Shown here: positions 1 through 8,009 of the stretch, piece by piece
Layout: every line of letters starts with the position of its first letter
How positions within the stretch are numbered: position 1 is the first letter of the stretch
Assembly: GCA_017501255.1 (NCBI GenBank)
Contig: JAFVXE010000033.1
Span: 1 to 48,408, forward strand
Direction: 5' to 3'
Source: Clostridia bacterium
GTDB taxonomy: Bacteria; Bacillota; Clostridia; Christensenellales; Aristaeellaceae
DNA length: 48,408 nucleotides
The notes under the pieces: model-generated
Database searches by the model: none
What the model was told of the DNA's origin: nothing
What the model saw: the letters and a program-made list of their open reading frames with translations, nothing else
Program-made: the position numbers and the translations under genes

Positions 1-110
1 ATCGTTATTTCCGTCGAGTACGAATTTCACTCAAAATTCTTGACTGTCGTTCTTGCGTTTCTTTACTCTGTATCGTTTTCAAGGTTCGGTGCTCTCAAGC
101 GAGCTTGTAC
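1..110 (-). other. Putative rRNA-operon leader running off the left edge
   Basis: No protein-coding frame is convincing here. On the minus strand, downstream of the promoter at 111-139, the transcript contains ACCTTGAAAACGATAC (near 70-86). This resembles the CTTTGAAAACT boxA-like motif found before 16S and 23S genes in Bacillota. An AG-rich stretch follows and no mature 16S sequence is reached. I infer the precursor leader of a stable-RNA operon lying to the left. A strong leader for another highly expressed gene is the alternative. Confidence 0.45.
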
Positions 111-139
111 ATAATACCACCCTTCCTATACGTTGTCAA
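111..139 (-). promoter_or_regulatory. Strong SigA promoter with A/T-tract UP element, leftward
   Basis: On the minus strand TTGACA (139-134) and TATTAT (116-111) are separated by exactly 17 bp. Directly upstream (about 140-175) are phased A/T tracts that look like an UP element. A perfect -35 plus UP element is typical of rRNA promoters. It fires towards the left edge, away from the lipoprotein gene at 267. Confidence 0.75.
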
Positions 140-224
140 CACCTTTTTTCGATTTTTTTCAAAAAAATTTTGAAACATTCTATGAACGCTTGATAAATCA
201 ATGGTTTCAGCGATCATCTTTTTC

Positions 225-262
225 CAAAAATCCCTGCCGGAATCACTCCGGCAGGGATTTTC
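225..262 (-). terminator. Rho-independent terminator of the xth-yfcE-prsA-like operon
   Basis: The inverted repeat AATCCCTGCCGGA/TCCGGCAGGGATT, followed on the minus strand by a short T run, lies just downstream of the lipoprotein stop codon. It separates that operon from the strong leftward promoter at 111-139. Confidence 0.85.
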
Positions 263-266
263 ATCA

Positions 267-1583
267 TCAATCCATCAGACTTTTCTGATCAAATTTCACA
301 TCAGCTTCGTTCACCCAGCCATCCACCGCCATCTGGTATGCTTCATTCTGCTTGGTAGCCAGTACTTCCGCTGTCAGTTGCTCCTGCACATCCGCAAAGG
401 GCGCAGGGCCTTCTTCCACTTCGCTGACATACTTGATCAAATGAATACCATACTCAGACTCCACAGGTTCCGACACGTCACCCACGTTCGTCAGCGCCAT
501 GGCTGCTTCCTGAAAAGAGGCCACATAATCGGTGCTATTGTAACCAATCAGATAACCCATACTCATGGCAGGCTCTACCGTCATACCGGGATCCTCGCCA
601 TATTCCTGAATCAGCGCATCAAAATCCTGACCCTCCGTTATCTTTGCCTGTACTTCATCCACTTTCATCTGCAGGTTATCAAAAGCAGCGGTTCGCACCA
701 CATCATATTCCAACTGCAAAGCGGCCAATTCTTCCTCTAATTTATCTGTGGCATCAGCGACATCAACAGAAGCCTGCAATGCGGAGATCTCCCCCTGCTT
801 CGCTTGAATCTGAGCATCCAGTTCGTCCAGCTGGTTCTGTTCCGCCTCCGGCAGCATCAACAGGATGTGCTTTACATAACGGTATCCGGCAGGATTGTAA
901 TAAATCGTCGCCCCATCATTCACATCCATATCATAATAATAGGGATTCGCTTCATAATCTGCCTGCATGGCTGCCACCCGTTCATCATAGGCAGCCTGCA
1001 CTTCCTCATCACTGACCGTTACATCTGCAATCACTTCCTGAAAGAACTTCTCATCAGCCGCCATAAGCTTTTCATTCTCCAGAAGCTCTTCCCGGGTGGG
1101 ATAGCCGCCTTCTGCGATCATCCTCTCTTCAGCGGCAGCGCGCTTTTCTTCCTCCGACAATTCAGAATCTGCGAAGTAATTGGTTACAAACAGATCAATA
1201 TAGGATTGATAATTTTCCTCTGCATCAGCCTGTGCCTGCACCATTTCTTCATCGGATAAATCCAGATAACCTCCTTGTGCCAGCTTCTGTTCCAGCACAG
1301 TTTGCCAGACGATATTCTCCACAACAATATCCTGTACCTGAGCAACGATTTCCGGATCATCCACATCCAGTTCCATACCGTATTGGCTGACATACAGATA
1401 TTCCTGATACGCCAGCTCATCCTCCACCATCAGCTGCACTTCGCCCTTGGTATAGGTTGTGCCGTTTACATCCAGCACCACGGTTTGCTTATCCACTTCC
1501 GGATCCTTCACAATCAGCTTGCAGCCGCTGGTCAAAGCCAGCACAAGCGCCATCATCAGCGCCAGAACCACCCGTTTTTTCAC
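267..1583 (-). CDS. PrsA/SurA-like peptidyl-prolyl isomerase lipoprotein
   Basis: Predicted extracytoplasmic foldase of 438 aa. The N-terminus is a lipoprotein signal (positively charged MKKR, hydrophobic core, lipobox LTSGC with Cys at residue 21). A SurA-like helical region follows (about 30-225). Next is a parvulin-type rotamase domain that starts with YRYVKHILLMLP (about 234-245) and ends with the typical SEYGIHLIKY segment near 380. The domain is split by a coiled-coil insert of about 55 residues (248-303). I chose the GTG at 1583 because GGGAG lies 8 nt upstream; the in-frame ATG at 1598 lies before that site. It is the last gene of the minus-strand run with yfcE-like and xth, 31 nt after the former. 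Family assignment is firm; clients are unknown. Confidence 0.85.
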   Translation of the reverse strand: MKKRVVLALMMALVLALTSGCKLIVKDPEVDKQTVVLDVNGTTYTKGEVQLMVEDELAYQEYLYVSQYGMELDVDDPEIVAQVQDIVVENIVWQTVLEQKLAQGGYLDLSDEEMVQAQADAEENYQSYIDLFVTNYFADSELSEEEKRAAAEERMIAEGGYPTREELLENEKLMAADEKFFQEVIADVTVSDEEVQAAYDERVAAMQADYEANPYYYDMDVNDGATIYYNPAGYRYVKHILLMLPEAEQNQLDELDAQIQAKQGEISALQASVDVADATDKLEEELAALQLEYDVVRTAAFDNLQMKVDEVQAKITEGQDFDALIQEYGEDPGMTVEPAMSMGYLIGYNSTDYVASFQEAAMALTNVGDVSEPVESEYGIHLIKYVSEVEEGPAPFADVQEQLTAEVLATKQNEAYQMAVDGWVNEADVKFDQKSLMD

Positions 1584-1614
1584 AGGATTCACTCCCATCT
1601 TGCATCAATATCAA

Positions 1615-2163
1615 TCAAATGGAATATGTCAGCAACACATCGCCGGAATTCAGATCCTTCACAGAGAAAACGCCGTTTTCATAAATCATGTAGGAAGGTG
1701 CCTGATTTTCCTTGGGCAATGCAGCGGAGCCGGGATTGATGTACACATAATCCCCCTGCGGGATGGCGCAATGCACATGGGTATGGCCATGAATCAGCAC
1801 ATCGCCGGGCTTATGGGGCGGCGGATTGTCGATGTTGAACAGATGACCATGGGTCACAAACGCCGTATGCCCCCCATCCAGCGGCAAAAGCGCATAGTCC
1901 GCCATGATGGGGAATTCCAGCACCATCTGATCCACCTCGGCATCACAGTTGCCCCGGACGCACAAAGGCGTAACCGGATAGCTGTTCAGCATCCCAAAAA
2001 CCTCTTTGGGCGCATACTGGTCCGGCAGATCGTTCCGGGGACCATGATAGAGCAGATCGCCCAGCAGAACAAAACGATCCGCTTTTTCTTCCTCGTATTT
2101 CCGGAGAATCTTTTCCATAGCAGAAGCAGAACCGTGAATATCCGATGCAAACAAAATCTTCAT
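1615..2163 (-). CDS. YfcE/MJ0936-family metallophosphoesterase
   Basis: Small (182 aa) cytoplasmic calcineurin-like phosphodiesterase. All metal-binding blocks are visible: SDIHG (residues 8-12), LGDLLYHG, RGNCD, VTHGHLF and HGHTHVH. The family hydrolyses phosphodiesters in vitro; physiological substrates are mostly unknown. The ATG at 2163 gives MKILFASDIHG, the canonical N-terminus; longer readings add 27 unrelated residues. It starts 4 nt after the exonuclease III stop codon, so the two are probably translationally coupled. A second, divergent phosphoesterase is encoded at 35677. Confidence 0.88.
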   Translation of the reverse strand: MKILFASDIHGSASAMEKILRKYEEEKADRFVLLGDLLYHGPRNDLPDQYAPKEVFGMLNSYPVTPLCVRGNCDAEVDQMVLEFPIMADYALLPLDGGHTAFVTHGHLFNIDNPPPHKPGDVLIHGHTHVHCAIPQGDYVYINPGSAALPKENQAPSYMIYENGVFSVKDLNSGDVLLTYSI

Positions 2164-2167
2164 ACGT

Positions 2168-2932
2168 TTAGGCCTCCAAACCTTCCAATTCCAGAATAAC
2201 CGGGCAGTGATCGCTGCCCATGATCTGATCGTGAATATCCGCAACCTTCACATTCTTGGCTATACGCTCACTGACCAAAAAATAGTCGATACGCCACCCA
2301 ATGTTCCGTTCACGGCTCTTCATCATATAGCTCCACCAGCTGTATCGGTCCTTCTCATCAGGATGCAGCAGCCGGAAGGTATCCACAAAGCCGCTGTCCA
2401 GAAGCGTGCTCATCTTTTCCCGCTCTTCCGGGGTAAAGCCGGCATTCTTCACATTGGTTTTGGGATTTTTCAGGTCTATCTCCCGGTGGGCTACATTCAT
2501 ATCGCCGCAAACGATGACGGGTTTCTTTTCATCCAACTGATGCAGATAAGCCTTGAAGGCATCCTCCCAGGTCATGCGGTATGCAAGGCGGGCCAACTCC
2601 CGCTGGCTGTTGGGGGTATACACCGTCACCAGATAAAAATCCTTGTATTCCAGCGTAATCACCCGACCCTCGTGGTCATGTTCCTCCACGCCGATGCCAT
2701 ATGCTACGCTGATGGGCTCCTGACGGGCCATGATAGCCGTGCCGGAATAGCCTTTCTTCTCTGCGCTGTTCCAGTATTGCAGATAGCCCTCCGGCGCAAA
2801 TTCCGCCTGACCCTGTTGCATCTTGGTTTCCTGCAGACAGAAAAAGTCTGCCTGTATCTCGCTGAAATAATCCATAAAGCCCTTGCCCAAACAGGCTCGC
2901 AGGCCATTCACGTTCCATGAAATCAGTTTCAT
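2168..2932 (-). CDS. xth: Exodeoxyribonuclease III (AP endonuclease)
   Basis: 254 aa, the usual length for ExoIII/ExoA. It cleaves DNA at abasic sites and removes 3' blocking groups in base excision repair. Visible motifs in order: SWNVNGLRA at the N-terminus, LQETKMQ (metal Glu), GDMNVAH (Asp-Asn pair), RIDYFLVSE and GSDHCPV (catalytic His) near the C-terminus. The ATG at 2932 gives the standard MKLISWNVNG start, with a weak AGGAAGA-type site upstream. A promoter matches TTGCGG-18-TACAAT at 3012-2983, divergent from the DUF3795 gene. It is the first gene of a three-gene operon. Confidence 0.95.
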   Translation of the reverse strand: MKLISWNVNGLRACLGKGFMDYFSEIQADFFCLQETKMQQGQAEFAPEGYLQYWNSAEKKGYSGTAIMARQEPISVAYGIGVEEHDHEGRVITLEYKDFYLVTVYTPNSQRELARLAYRMTWEDAFKAYLHQLDEKKPVIVCGDMNVAHREIDLKNPKTNVKNAGFTPEEREKMSTLLDSGFVDTFRLLHPDEKDRYSWWSYMMKSRERNIGWRIDYFLVSERIAKNVKVADIHDQIMGSDHCPVILELEGLEA

Positions 2933-2982
2933 AGGCTGCTGTATCTTCCTTTCTGCGTCGGGACGCCCAAAGTTACGGCTGC

Positions 2983-3012
2983 ATTGTACCACAGGAAAAG
3001 CCATCCCCGCAA
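2983..3012 (-). promoter_or_regulatory. SigA promoter of the xth operon
   Basis: On the minus strand TTGCGG (3012-3007) and TACAAT (2988-2983) are 18 bp apart, 50 bp upstream of xth. Its -35 abuts the -35 of the divergent promoter (3014-3019), leaving one base between the two boxes. Confidence 0.65.
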
Positions 3013-3013
3013 G

Positions 3014-3043
3014 TTGACACGCATCCCCCCGGTCTGCTATACT
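3014..3043 (+). promoter_or_regulatory. SigA promoter of the DUF3795 gene
   Basis: TTGACA (3014-3019) and TATACT (3038-3043) are 18 bp apart, about 50 bp before the start codon at 3095. It is arranged back to back with the xth promoter. Confidence 0.75.
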
Positions 3044-3094
3044 TCGGCTGTTATTTGTACTTTTTTCCAACTGCTATGGCAAGGAGTGAAAGAT

Positions 3095-3355
3095 ATGTTT
3101 GAATCCCGTTGCGGCCTCAAATGCAGCGAATGCCAGTACAGGGATATCATGAAATGCACCGGCTGCACCACCATCAAAAAGCCCTATTGGGCCAAGAGCT
3201 GCCCCATCAAAAACTGCGTAGAGGGCAAAAAGCTCGACCACTGCGGCAAATGCGACCGTTTCCCCTGCAAACAGCTGCATGAGTTCGCCTACGACCCCGC
3301 CACCGACAGCGAGGGTACCCGCATTGAAACCCTCACCGACTGGGCGAACGGCTGA
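3095..3355 (+). CDS. DUF3795-family Cys-rich small protein
   Basis: 86 aa with ten cysteines in the pattern CGLKC-x2-C, CTGC, SC-x4-NC and CGKC-x4-PC, typical of the DUF3795 family common in anaerobes. The spacing suggests metal (Zn or Fe-S) binding; no biochemical role is established. The ATG at 3095 follows AAGGAG (3081-3086) by 8 nt. It has its own promoter (3014-3043) and terminator (3375-3413), so it is probably monocistronic. Confidence 0.8.
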   Translation: MFESRCGLKCSECQYRDIMKCTGCTTIKKPYWAKSCPIKNCVEGKKLDHCGKCDRFPCKQLHEFAYDPATDSEGTRIETLTDWANG

Positions 3356-3374
3356 TTTTTCCAACACAAAAAGA

Positions 3375-3413
3375 CCGTTCAACGGAGTGTTCGTTCCGTT
3401 GAACGGCTTTTTT
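3375..3413. terminator. Bidirectional terminator between convergent genes
   Basis: A perfect 12-bp stem (CCGTTCAACGGA/TCCGTTGAACGG) is flanked by A-rich sequence on the left and T6 on the right. It can therefore stop both the DUF3795 transcript and the oxoamine synthase transcript coming from the right. Confidence 0.9.
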
Positions 3414-3441
3414 CATTTTGAGAAATCAGGAACCAGCCAAA

Positions 3442-6400
3442 TCAATAATCCCTTCTGGGCAGTTCGATGCCCAGCGCCGCTGCCGCTTCTTCCAGCACAT
3501 TCAGCGCCCGGACGATCTGTTCCGGCTGATGTTCGCTGATCACGCAGAAACGAAGTCTTGCCTTGTTCTTGGGCACAGCGGGATACACTGCCGGAGGCAC
3601 GAACACGCCGCGGCGGCGCATTTCGTTGCTCAGGGCGAAAGCATCCTCATCCCTGCCGATGAGCACAGGAATGATGGCCGTTTCCCCTGCAAGGCAGATA
3701 TCCATCCGGTGACGGCGGGCTTCATCCGCAAAACACTTGATATTGCGACGCATCCCCTCCATGATCTGCGGCTCCTTGCGCAAAAGGCGAACCGCTGCCA
3801 GCGTTCCGGCAGCCAGCGCCGGAGACAGGCCCACGCTGAACACAAAGCCGGGCAGATTATAGCGCAGGTACTCAATCAGACACTTCCGGCCCGCCAGATA
3901 ACCGCCGCAGGTACCCAGGCCCTTGGACAAGGTTCCCATTTTGATGTCGATATCATCAGGATTCAGGCCAAAGTACTCGTCCACGCCACCGCCGGTTTCG
4001 CCGATGACGCAGGCACTGTGGGCTTCATCCACCATCAGGAAGCAGCCGTATTGCTTCTTCACCCGCACAAAGGCAGGCACATCCGCAATATCACCATCCA
4101 TGCTGTAAGCGCCCTCGATGACGATGAGCACCTTCTCATAGAACTTGCGCTGATTGCGCAGAATGCCCTCCAGCGCTGCCACATCGTTGTGCGGGAAGGG
4201 CTTGACCGTGGCCGGAGACAGTCGGCAGCCCTGCTCAATGGAGTTATGCGCCAGCGCATCGTATACGATCAGGTCATTGGGGCCGCAGAAATTGCCCACC
4301 ACCGTTACATTGGTGGAGTGGCCGCCCACGCAGACCAGCGCAGCCTCGGCGTGCTTCCAGTCGGCAATTTCCCGTTCCAGCTCGCCATGCAGGCTCTTTT
4401 CGCCCGCCAACAGGCGGCTGCCGCTGGCGCTGGTTCCGTAAGCATCGATGGCTGCCTTGGCCGCCTCGTTCACTTCCTTGCGTCCGCTCATGCCCACATA
4501 GTTGTAGCTGCCGAAGTTGAGAACCTCCTGACCAGCCATCACGCTCTTGTCCAGCAGGGGCGAATCATGGCAGACAAAATAGGGGTTCTCGTCACCGGAG
4601 GCCATCAAGGCCTGCTGGCGGGCATAGAACGCTTTGAATTCCTCAGAATCCTCAAACTTGGTAATGGCCTGACGCTCCACCTTTTCCTGCTGACGGGGCT
4701 GTTCAGCATCCCCGCCCAGCTTGCGGCAAATCAGGCCGGTAAGGCTGTCCACCGTGGCGCAATCGCCGTATTCCTCGGTTTCAATGCTGACGCCGAACAA
4801 TTCCTCCGCTTTCAGGGTGATGGACAGTACCTGCAGGCTGTCGCCGCCCAGATCATCAATAAAGTGCGCATCATCCGCAAACGTGCCCACATCCTGCTCC
4901 AAAGCCTCGGCGAAGCAGACACGCACTTTTTCCTTGATTTCCGCACGCTTTTGAGCCGCCAGACGGTCTGCTTCGGCTGCTGCCTTTTCCGCCGCCTGTG
5001 CCGCTTCCTGTGTTTCCTGGGTACGGGTCAGCCTGGCAGACGCAGTAGACAGATCCAGTTCCTTCAGCGGCATACCGCCTTCCACAATGCGCTTTTTCAA
5101 TTCAAGCCGCTTCACCTTGATCCCGTTGACCAAGGGCAGCTTGTCCTCGGTCAGATAGCAGCGGGTGAGCCGTTTCATGGAGGGCAGGGCGCCATTGCGG
5201 TTACGGATTTCGGAAGCCAGCTTGCCAAGAGCAGCTTCATCCAGACCAGCCACATCCATGCTCAATACCAGCGTGATGTCCTCATACATACCGCCTTCGG
5301 GCTTGGGTACGCCCAGCACCGCCAGCTGATCCACGCCAGGCAGGGCGGAGAACACATCCTCCAATTCATCCGGGTACACATTCTCGCCGGATTCATTGAT
5401 GATCACATCCTTGCAGCGGCCCTGCACGAACACCCGGCCTTTTTTCAGCCGGACAATATCGCCCGTGGGATACCAGCCGCCCTCCGTATCCGGCGGCAGC
5501 AGCCTGCCTCCTGCCATGCGCCCGGAATGGATGCTGGTGCCACGGATGCGCATCTCGCCTTCCTTGCCGTTATGGCCGTCAACGATATATTCCACATTGG
5601 TCAGCGGTTTGCCCACGCTGCCCGCAAGACGCTTTTTCAGCGACATGGAGGTTTCCACGCTGGTGACAGCGGTTTCCGTCATGCCAAAACCGCAAACCGT
5701 GTAGTAGCCAAGGGCATTCAGCATCCGCAGATGCTCCACCGGCGTATGGCTGCCGCCCAGAATGACGCATTGTACCTCCGTGCCCAGTGCCTGATTCAAC
5801 AATCCCTTGAAGAGCATCTTTTGGGCAAAGTGCAGACCCGCCGTGGGTGCCACACGCTGGGTATTCAGGCTCAGGCCGGTCATGGCAGAGAATGCAGCCC
5901 GCTTCATCAGGGACTTTTTCGCCAGTTTCTTCTTGATGGTGGTACACAGGTTGTTGGCCAGAAGCGGCACCGCCACAATCAGGTGGGGTTTCAGCCTCTG
6001 AGCGGTGGTCATGATGGTTTTGGGGGCACGGTCCTTCAGATAGATGTTGGCATAGCCAAGGAAACCGCACCACATCAGGTTGACCACAAAACCCAGCACA
6101 TGATGGAACGGCAAAAACGCCAGTGCACGGCGGTTTTCGTTGGCAACAATTCGTTTATTGGCTTTATAGAGCAACAGGGAACTGAGCACCTGTTCCGCCA
6201 TGGCTTCGCCATTGTAGACGAAAATCCGGCTGGTACCGGTGGTGCCGCTGGTGCACAAAGCCACCGCATCGCCGCAGGTGACCTGAGGCCGCTCCGCATC
6301 CGGGCAGGCGAACAGATCAGCTGTCAGTACCTGTGCGATGTTTTCCGGAAATGCCCGCTTTTTGGGCGTGATGATGGCCTGGCAGCCCGCTTCGCCCATC

Positions 6401-6726
6401 AGGTGCAGCGCCAGGTCGTCCCCCATGGCCGCATCCAGCAAAAGCGCATTGTGCCCGCTGAGAATCAGCCCCCAGAAGGTGGGAAACCATTCCTTGCAGG
6501 TATCCATGGAAATAGCCACAAAACCGCCCTCGGGCAGGTTCTGGTTAAGCCACGCCGCATAAGCATGGGCCTTTTTCTTTGCATCGCTGAATGTCCAGTG
6601 CTTCTCCTCCTCTCCCTCCAGCCAGATGGCTGCGGCCACATCACCGTGGGCACAGGTCAGCGCAAACAGGTTTTCAAAACTCTTGTTCTGGGAAAGAAGC
6701 GCACTGTCACGCGCTACATCGTGCAT
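3442..6726 (-). CDS. Acyl-AMP ligase / acyl carrier protein / alpha-oxoamine synthase fusion
   Basis: 1094-aa multidomain enzyme, predicted cytoplasmic. Residues about 20-545 form an AMP-binding acyl ligase: CTSGTTGTS (158-166), GFGMTET (346-352), YPTGD (419-423) and the C-terminal Lys in NGIKVKR (537). An Ala/Glu-rich linker (570-600) leads to an acyl carrier domain (about 600-675) with LGGDSLQ, Ser630 being the expected phosphopantetheine site. Residues about 735-1090 are a PLP-dependent alpha-oxoamine synthase: DALAHNS, DEAHS (900-904) and the Schiff-base Lys935 in GTLSKGLGT. Known relatives (KBL, AONS, serine palmitoyltransferase) condense an acyl thioester with an amino acid and release CO2. 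I infer that this protein activates a free acid, loads its own carrier and makes an alpha-amino ketone. ATG 6726 follows AGAGAGGA. No neighbouring biosynthetic gene or phosphopantetheinyl transferase is seen. Confidence 0.85.
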   Translation of the reverse strand: MHDVARDSALLSQNKSFENLFALTCAHGDVAAAIWLEGEEEKHWTFSDAKKKAHAYAAWLNQNLPEGGFVAISMDTCKEWFPTFWGLILSGHNALLLDAAMGDDLALHLMGEAGCQAIITPKKRAFPENIAQVLTADLFACPDAERPQVTCGDAVALCTSGTTGTSRIFVYNGEAMAEQVLSSLLLYKANKRIVANENRRALAFLPFHHVLGFVVNLMWCGFLGYANIYLKDRAPKTIMTTAQRLKPHLIVAVPLLANNLCTTIKKKLAKKSLMKRAAFSAMTGLSLNTQRVAPTAGLHFAQKMLFKGLLNQALGTEVQCVILGGSHTPVEHLRMLNALGYYTVCGFGMTETAVTSVETSMSLKKRLAGSVGKPLTNVEYIVDGHNGKEGEMRIRGTSIHSGRMAGGRLLPPDTEGGWYPTGDIVRLKKGRVFVQGRCKDVIINESGENVYPDELEDVFSALPGVDQLAVLGVPKPEGGMYEDITLVLSMDVAGLDEAALGKLASEIRNRNGALPSMKRLTRCYLTEDKLPLVNGIKVKRLELKKRIVEGGMPLKELDLSTASARLTRTQETQEAAQAAEKAAAEADRLAAQKRAEIKEKVRVCFAEALEQDVGTFADDAHFIDDLGGDSLQVLSITLKAEELFGVSIETEEYGDCATVDSLTGLICRKLGGDAEQPRQQEKVERQAITKFEDSEEFKAFYARQQALMASGDENPYFVCHDSPLLDKSVMAGQEVLNFGSYNYVGMSGRKEVNEAAKAAIDAYGTSASGSRLLAGEKSLHGELEREIADWKHAEAALVCVGGHSTNVTVVGNFCGPNDLIVYDALAHNSIEQGCRLSPATVKPFPHNDVAALEGILRNQRKFYEKVLIVIEGAYSMDGDIADVPAFVRVKKQYGCFLMVDEAHSACVIGETGGGVDEYFGLNPDDIDIKMGTLSKGLGTCGGYLAGRKCLIEYLRYNLPGFVFSVGLSPALAAGTLAAVRLLRKEPQIMEGMRRNIKCFADEARRHRMDICLAGETAIIPVLIGRDEDAFALSNEMRRRGVFVPPAVYPAVPKNKARLRFCVISEHQPEQIVRALNVLEEAAAALGIELPRRDY

Positions 6727-6879
6727 ATTGTCCTCTCTTTCTGGCAGCAAGTGAAACAAGCCTTTGTTTCCGAAAACCGCTTCCGGACAAAAGCATTCCA
6801 CAAAAGGGGCTGTATTCCAAGCCTCTTTCCATTTGCTGCCGTTTCATTCGGTTGTGCATTGCATGGGGACAAACCAATC

Positions 6880-6897
6880 CATCTGCCATGGCAGATG
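6880..6897. repeat. Perfect 18-bp palindrome, possible operator
   Basis: CATCTGCCATGGCAGATG reads the same on both strands, without a spacer. It lies 154 bp upstream of the oxoamine synthase start, in a noncoding region. This is the size expected for a dimeric regulator site. No T run follows, so a terminator is unlikely. Confidence 0.55.
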
Positions 6898-7095
6898 CCT
6901 GCTCCTGCCTGTCAATCTCTCCTTTCATCAAAACAGAACTTGGAGCGATGCACGATATACAATAATAGCTAATAAAATATACACTTACCGTGCCTCGCAC
7001 CCACCACAGTATACCGAAAGGAGCCAATTTGTGCAAGTATGGGCGGGATGTGTAAAAATATCCGCCGAGGGGTTTATTCATGCAGTGGAATGTTG

Positions 7096-7101
7096 TATAA
7101 T
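7096..7101 (+). promoter_or_regulatory. -10 box of the cdaA operon promoter
   Basis: A perfect TATAAT lies 55 bp before the cdaA start. The hexamer 17 bp upstream is TTTATT (7073-7078), a weak -35, so activation or another start site is possible. Confidence 0.5.
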
Positions 7102-7156
7102 AGAATATGGATTGCCATCATTTCATCTATATTATCGCCAAAGGAGGGAGACGACC

Positions 7157-8008
7157 ATGCGGACTTTTCTTGCCCAGGCAGAGTCGATCCTTTGGAGCAT
7201 TTTCAACCGTCCCACCCTTGCGGACGCTGTGGATATCCTGATTGTTGCATTTTTATTGTACAAACTGCTGATGCTCACCAAAGAGACCCGGGCCAGTGCG
7301 GTTCTGAAGGGTCTTTTGGTGCTGTTTCTGGCCACATGGATCAGTGATCTGTTCGGTCTGACGGCCATGAGCTGGATCCTGACCAACGTGCTCAGCAACG
7401 GTGCGCTTGTGCTGGTGATCCTGTTCCAGCCCGAGCTTCGCAAAGCGCTGGAACAGCTGGGCCGTGGCACCATTCGGGACAGTTTCCTCAAAGGCGGCGA
7501 GGATGCCTCCAAACAAACCATCAACGAGATCGCCAACTGCATGATGAATCTGAGCCGCCGCCGGGTTGGCGCCCTGATTGTCATCGAGCAGAAGATCGGC
7601 CTCAAGGATGTGGTGGAGACCGGCACCACGCTGGACAGCCAGATCTCCGCTGCTTTGCTGGAAAATATTTTTGAGCCCAACACCCCTCTCCATGACGGCG
7701 CTGTGCTCATCCGTGGCGACCGGGTGATGGCTGCCGGCTGCATCCTTTCTCTGAGCGACGGCAAGGGCATCAGCCATGAGCTGGGCACCCGTCACCGGGC
7801 TGCGCTGGGCATTTCCGAAACAACGGACGCCATCTCCCTCATCGTCAGCGAAGAAACCGGCATCATTTCCTTTGCCCGGGAAGGCCGCCTGACACGCCAT
7901 CTGGACCGCACCGCTCTGGAAGAGGTGCTCGCTTCCGTTTATACGCAGAAGGAAACCGGTCTGCTGGCCACCCTTCTGGAAAAACACAAGCAGCGCAAGG
8001 AGGGATAA
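7157..8008 (+). CDS. cdaA: Diadenylate cyclase CdaA
   Basis: 283-aa membrane-bound enzyme that makes c-di-AMP from two ATP. The N-terminus has about three hydrophobic segments (residues roughly 10-95), followed by a DAC domain. The signature DGAVLIRGD and GTRHRAA blocks (DGA and RHR motifs) are intact, so activity is expected. ATG 7157 follows AAGGAGGG (7141-7148) by 8 nt. It is the first gene of a five-gene plus-strand operon, and the cdaR start lies 1 nt beyond its stop. The glmM gene that usually follows cdaA-cdaR in Bacillota is absent here; two unknown genes and a methyltransferase take its place. Confidence 0.96.
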   Translation: MRTFLAQAESILWSIFNRPTLADAVDILIVAFLLYKLLMLTKETRASAVLKGLLVLFLATWISDLFGLTAMSWILTNVLSNGALVLVILFQPELRKALEQLGRGTIRDSFLKGGEDASKQTINEIANCMMNLSRRRVGALIVIEQKIGLKDVVETGTTLDSQISAALLENIFEPNTPLHDGAVLIRGDRVMAAGCILSLSDGKGISHELGTRHRAALGISETTDAISLIVSEETGIISFAREGRLTRHLDRTALEEVLASVYTQKETGLLATLLEKHKQRKEG

Positions 8009-8009
8009 G

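Larger units (their letters stand above)
6727..7156. other. 430-bp divergent intergenic region, oxoamine synthase / cdaA
   Basis: No convincing gene is present. It must hold the promoters of both divergent genes. It contains a perfect 18-bp palindrome (6880-6897), an AT-rich patch (about 6950-6990) that may include the leftward promoter (TATATT-like hexamers, no clear -35), and a TATAAT for cdaA at 7096-7101. Confidence 0.7.

Noticed and set aside
3418..6972. Open frame of 1184 codons on the plus strand, antisense to the oxoamine synthase
   Set aside because: It has no ribosome site or recognisable motif. The minus-strand gene has full catalytic motifs; the open antisense frame follows from GC-rich codon use.
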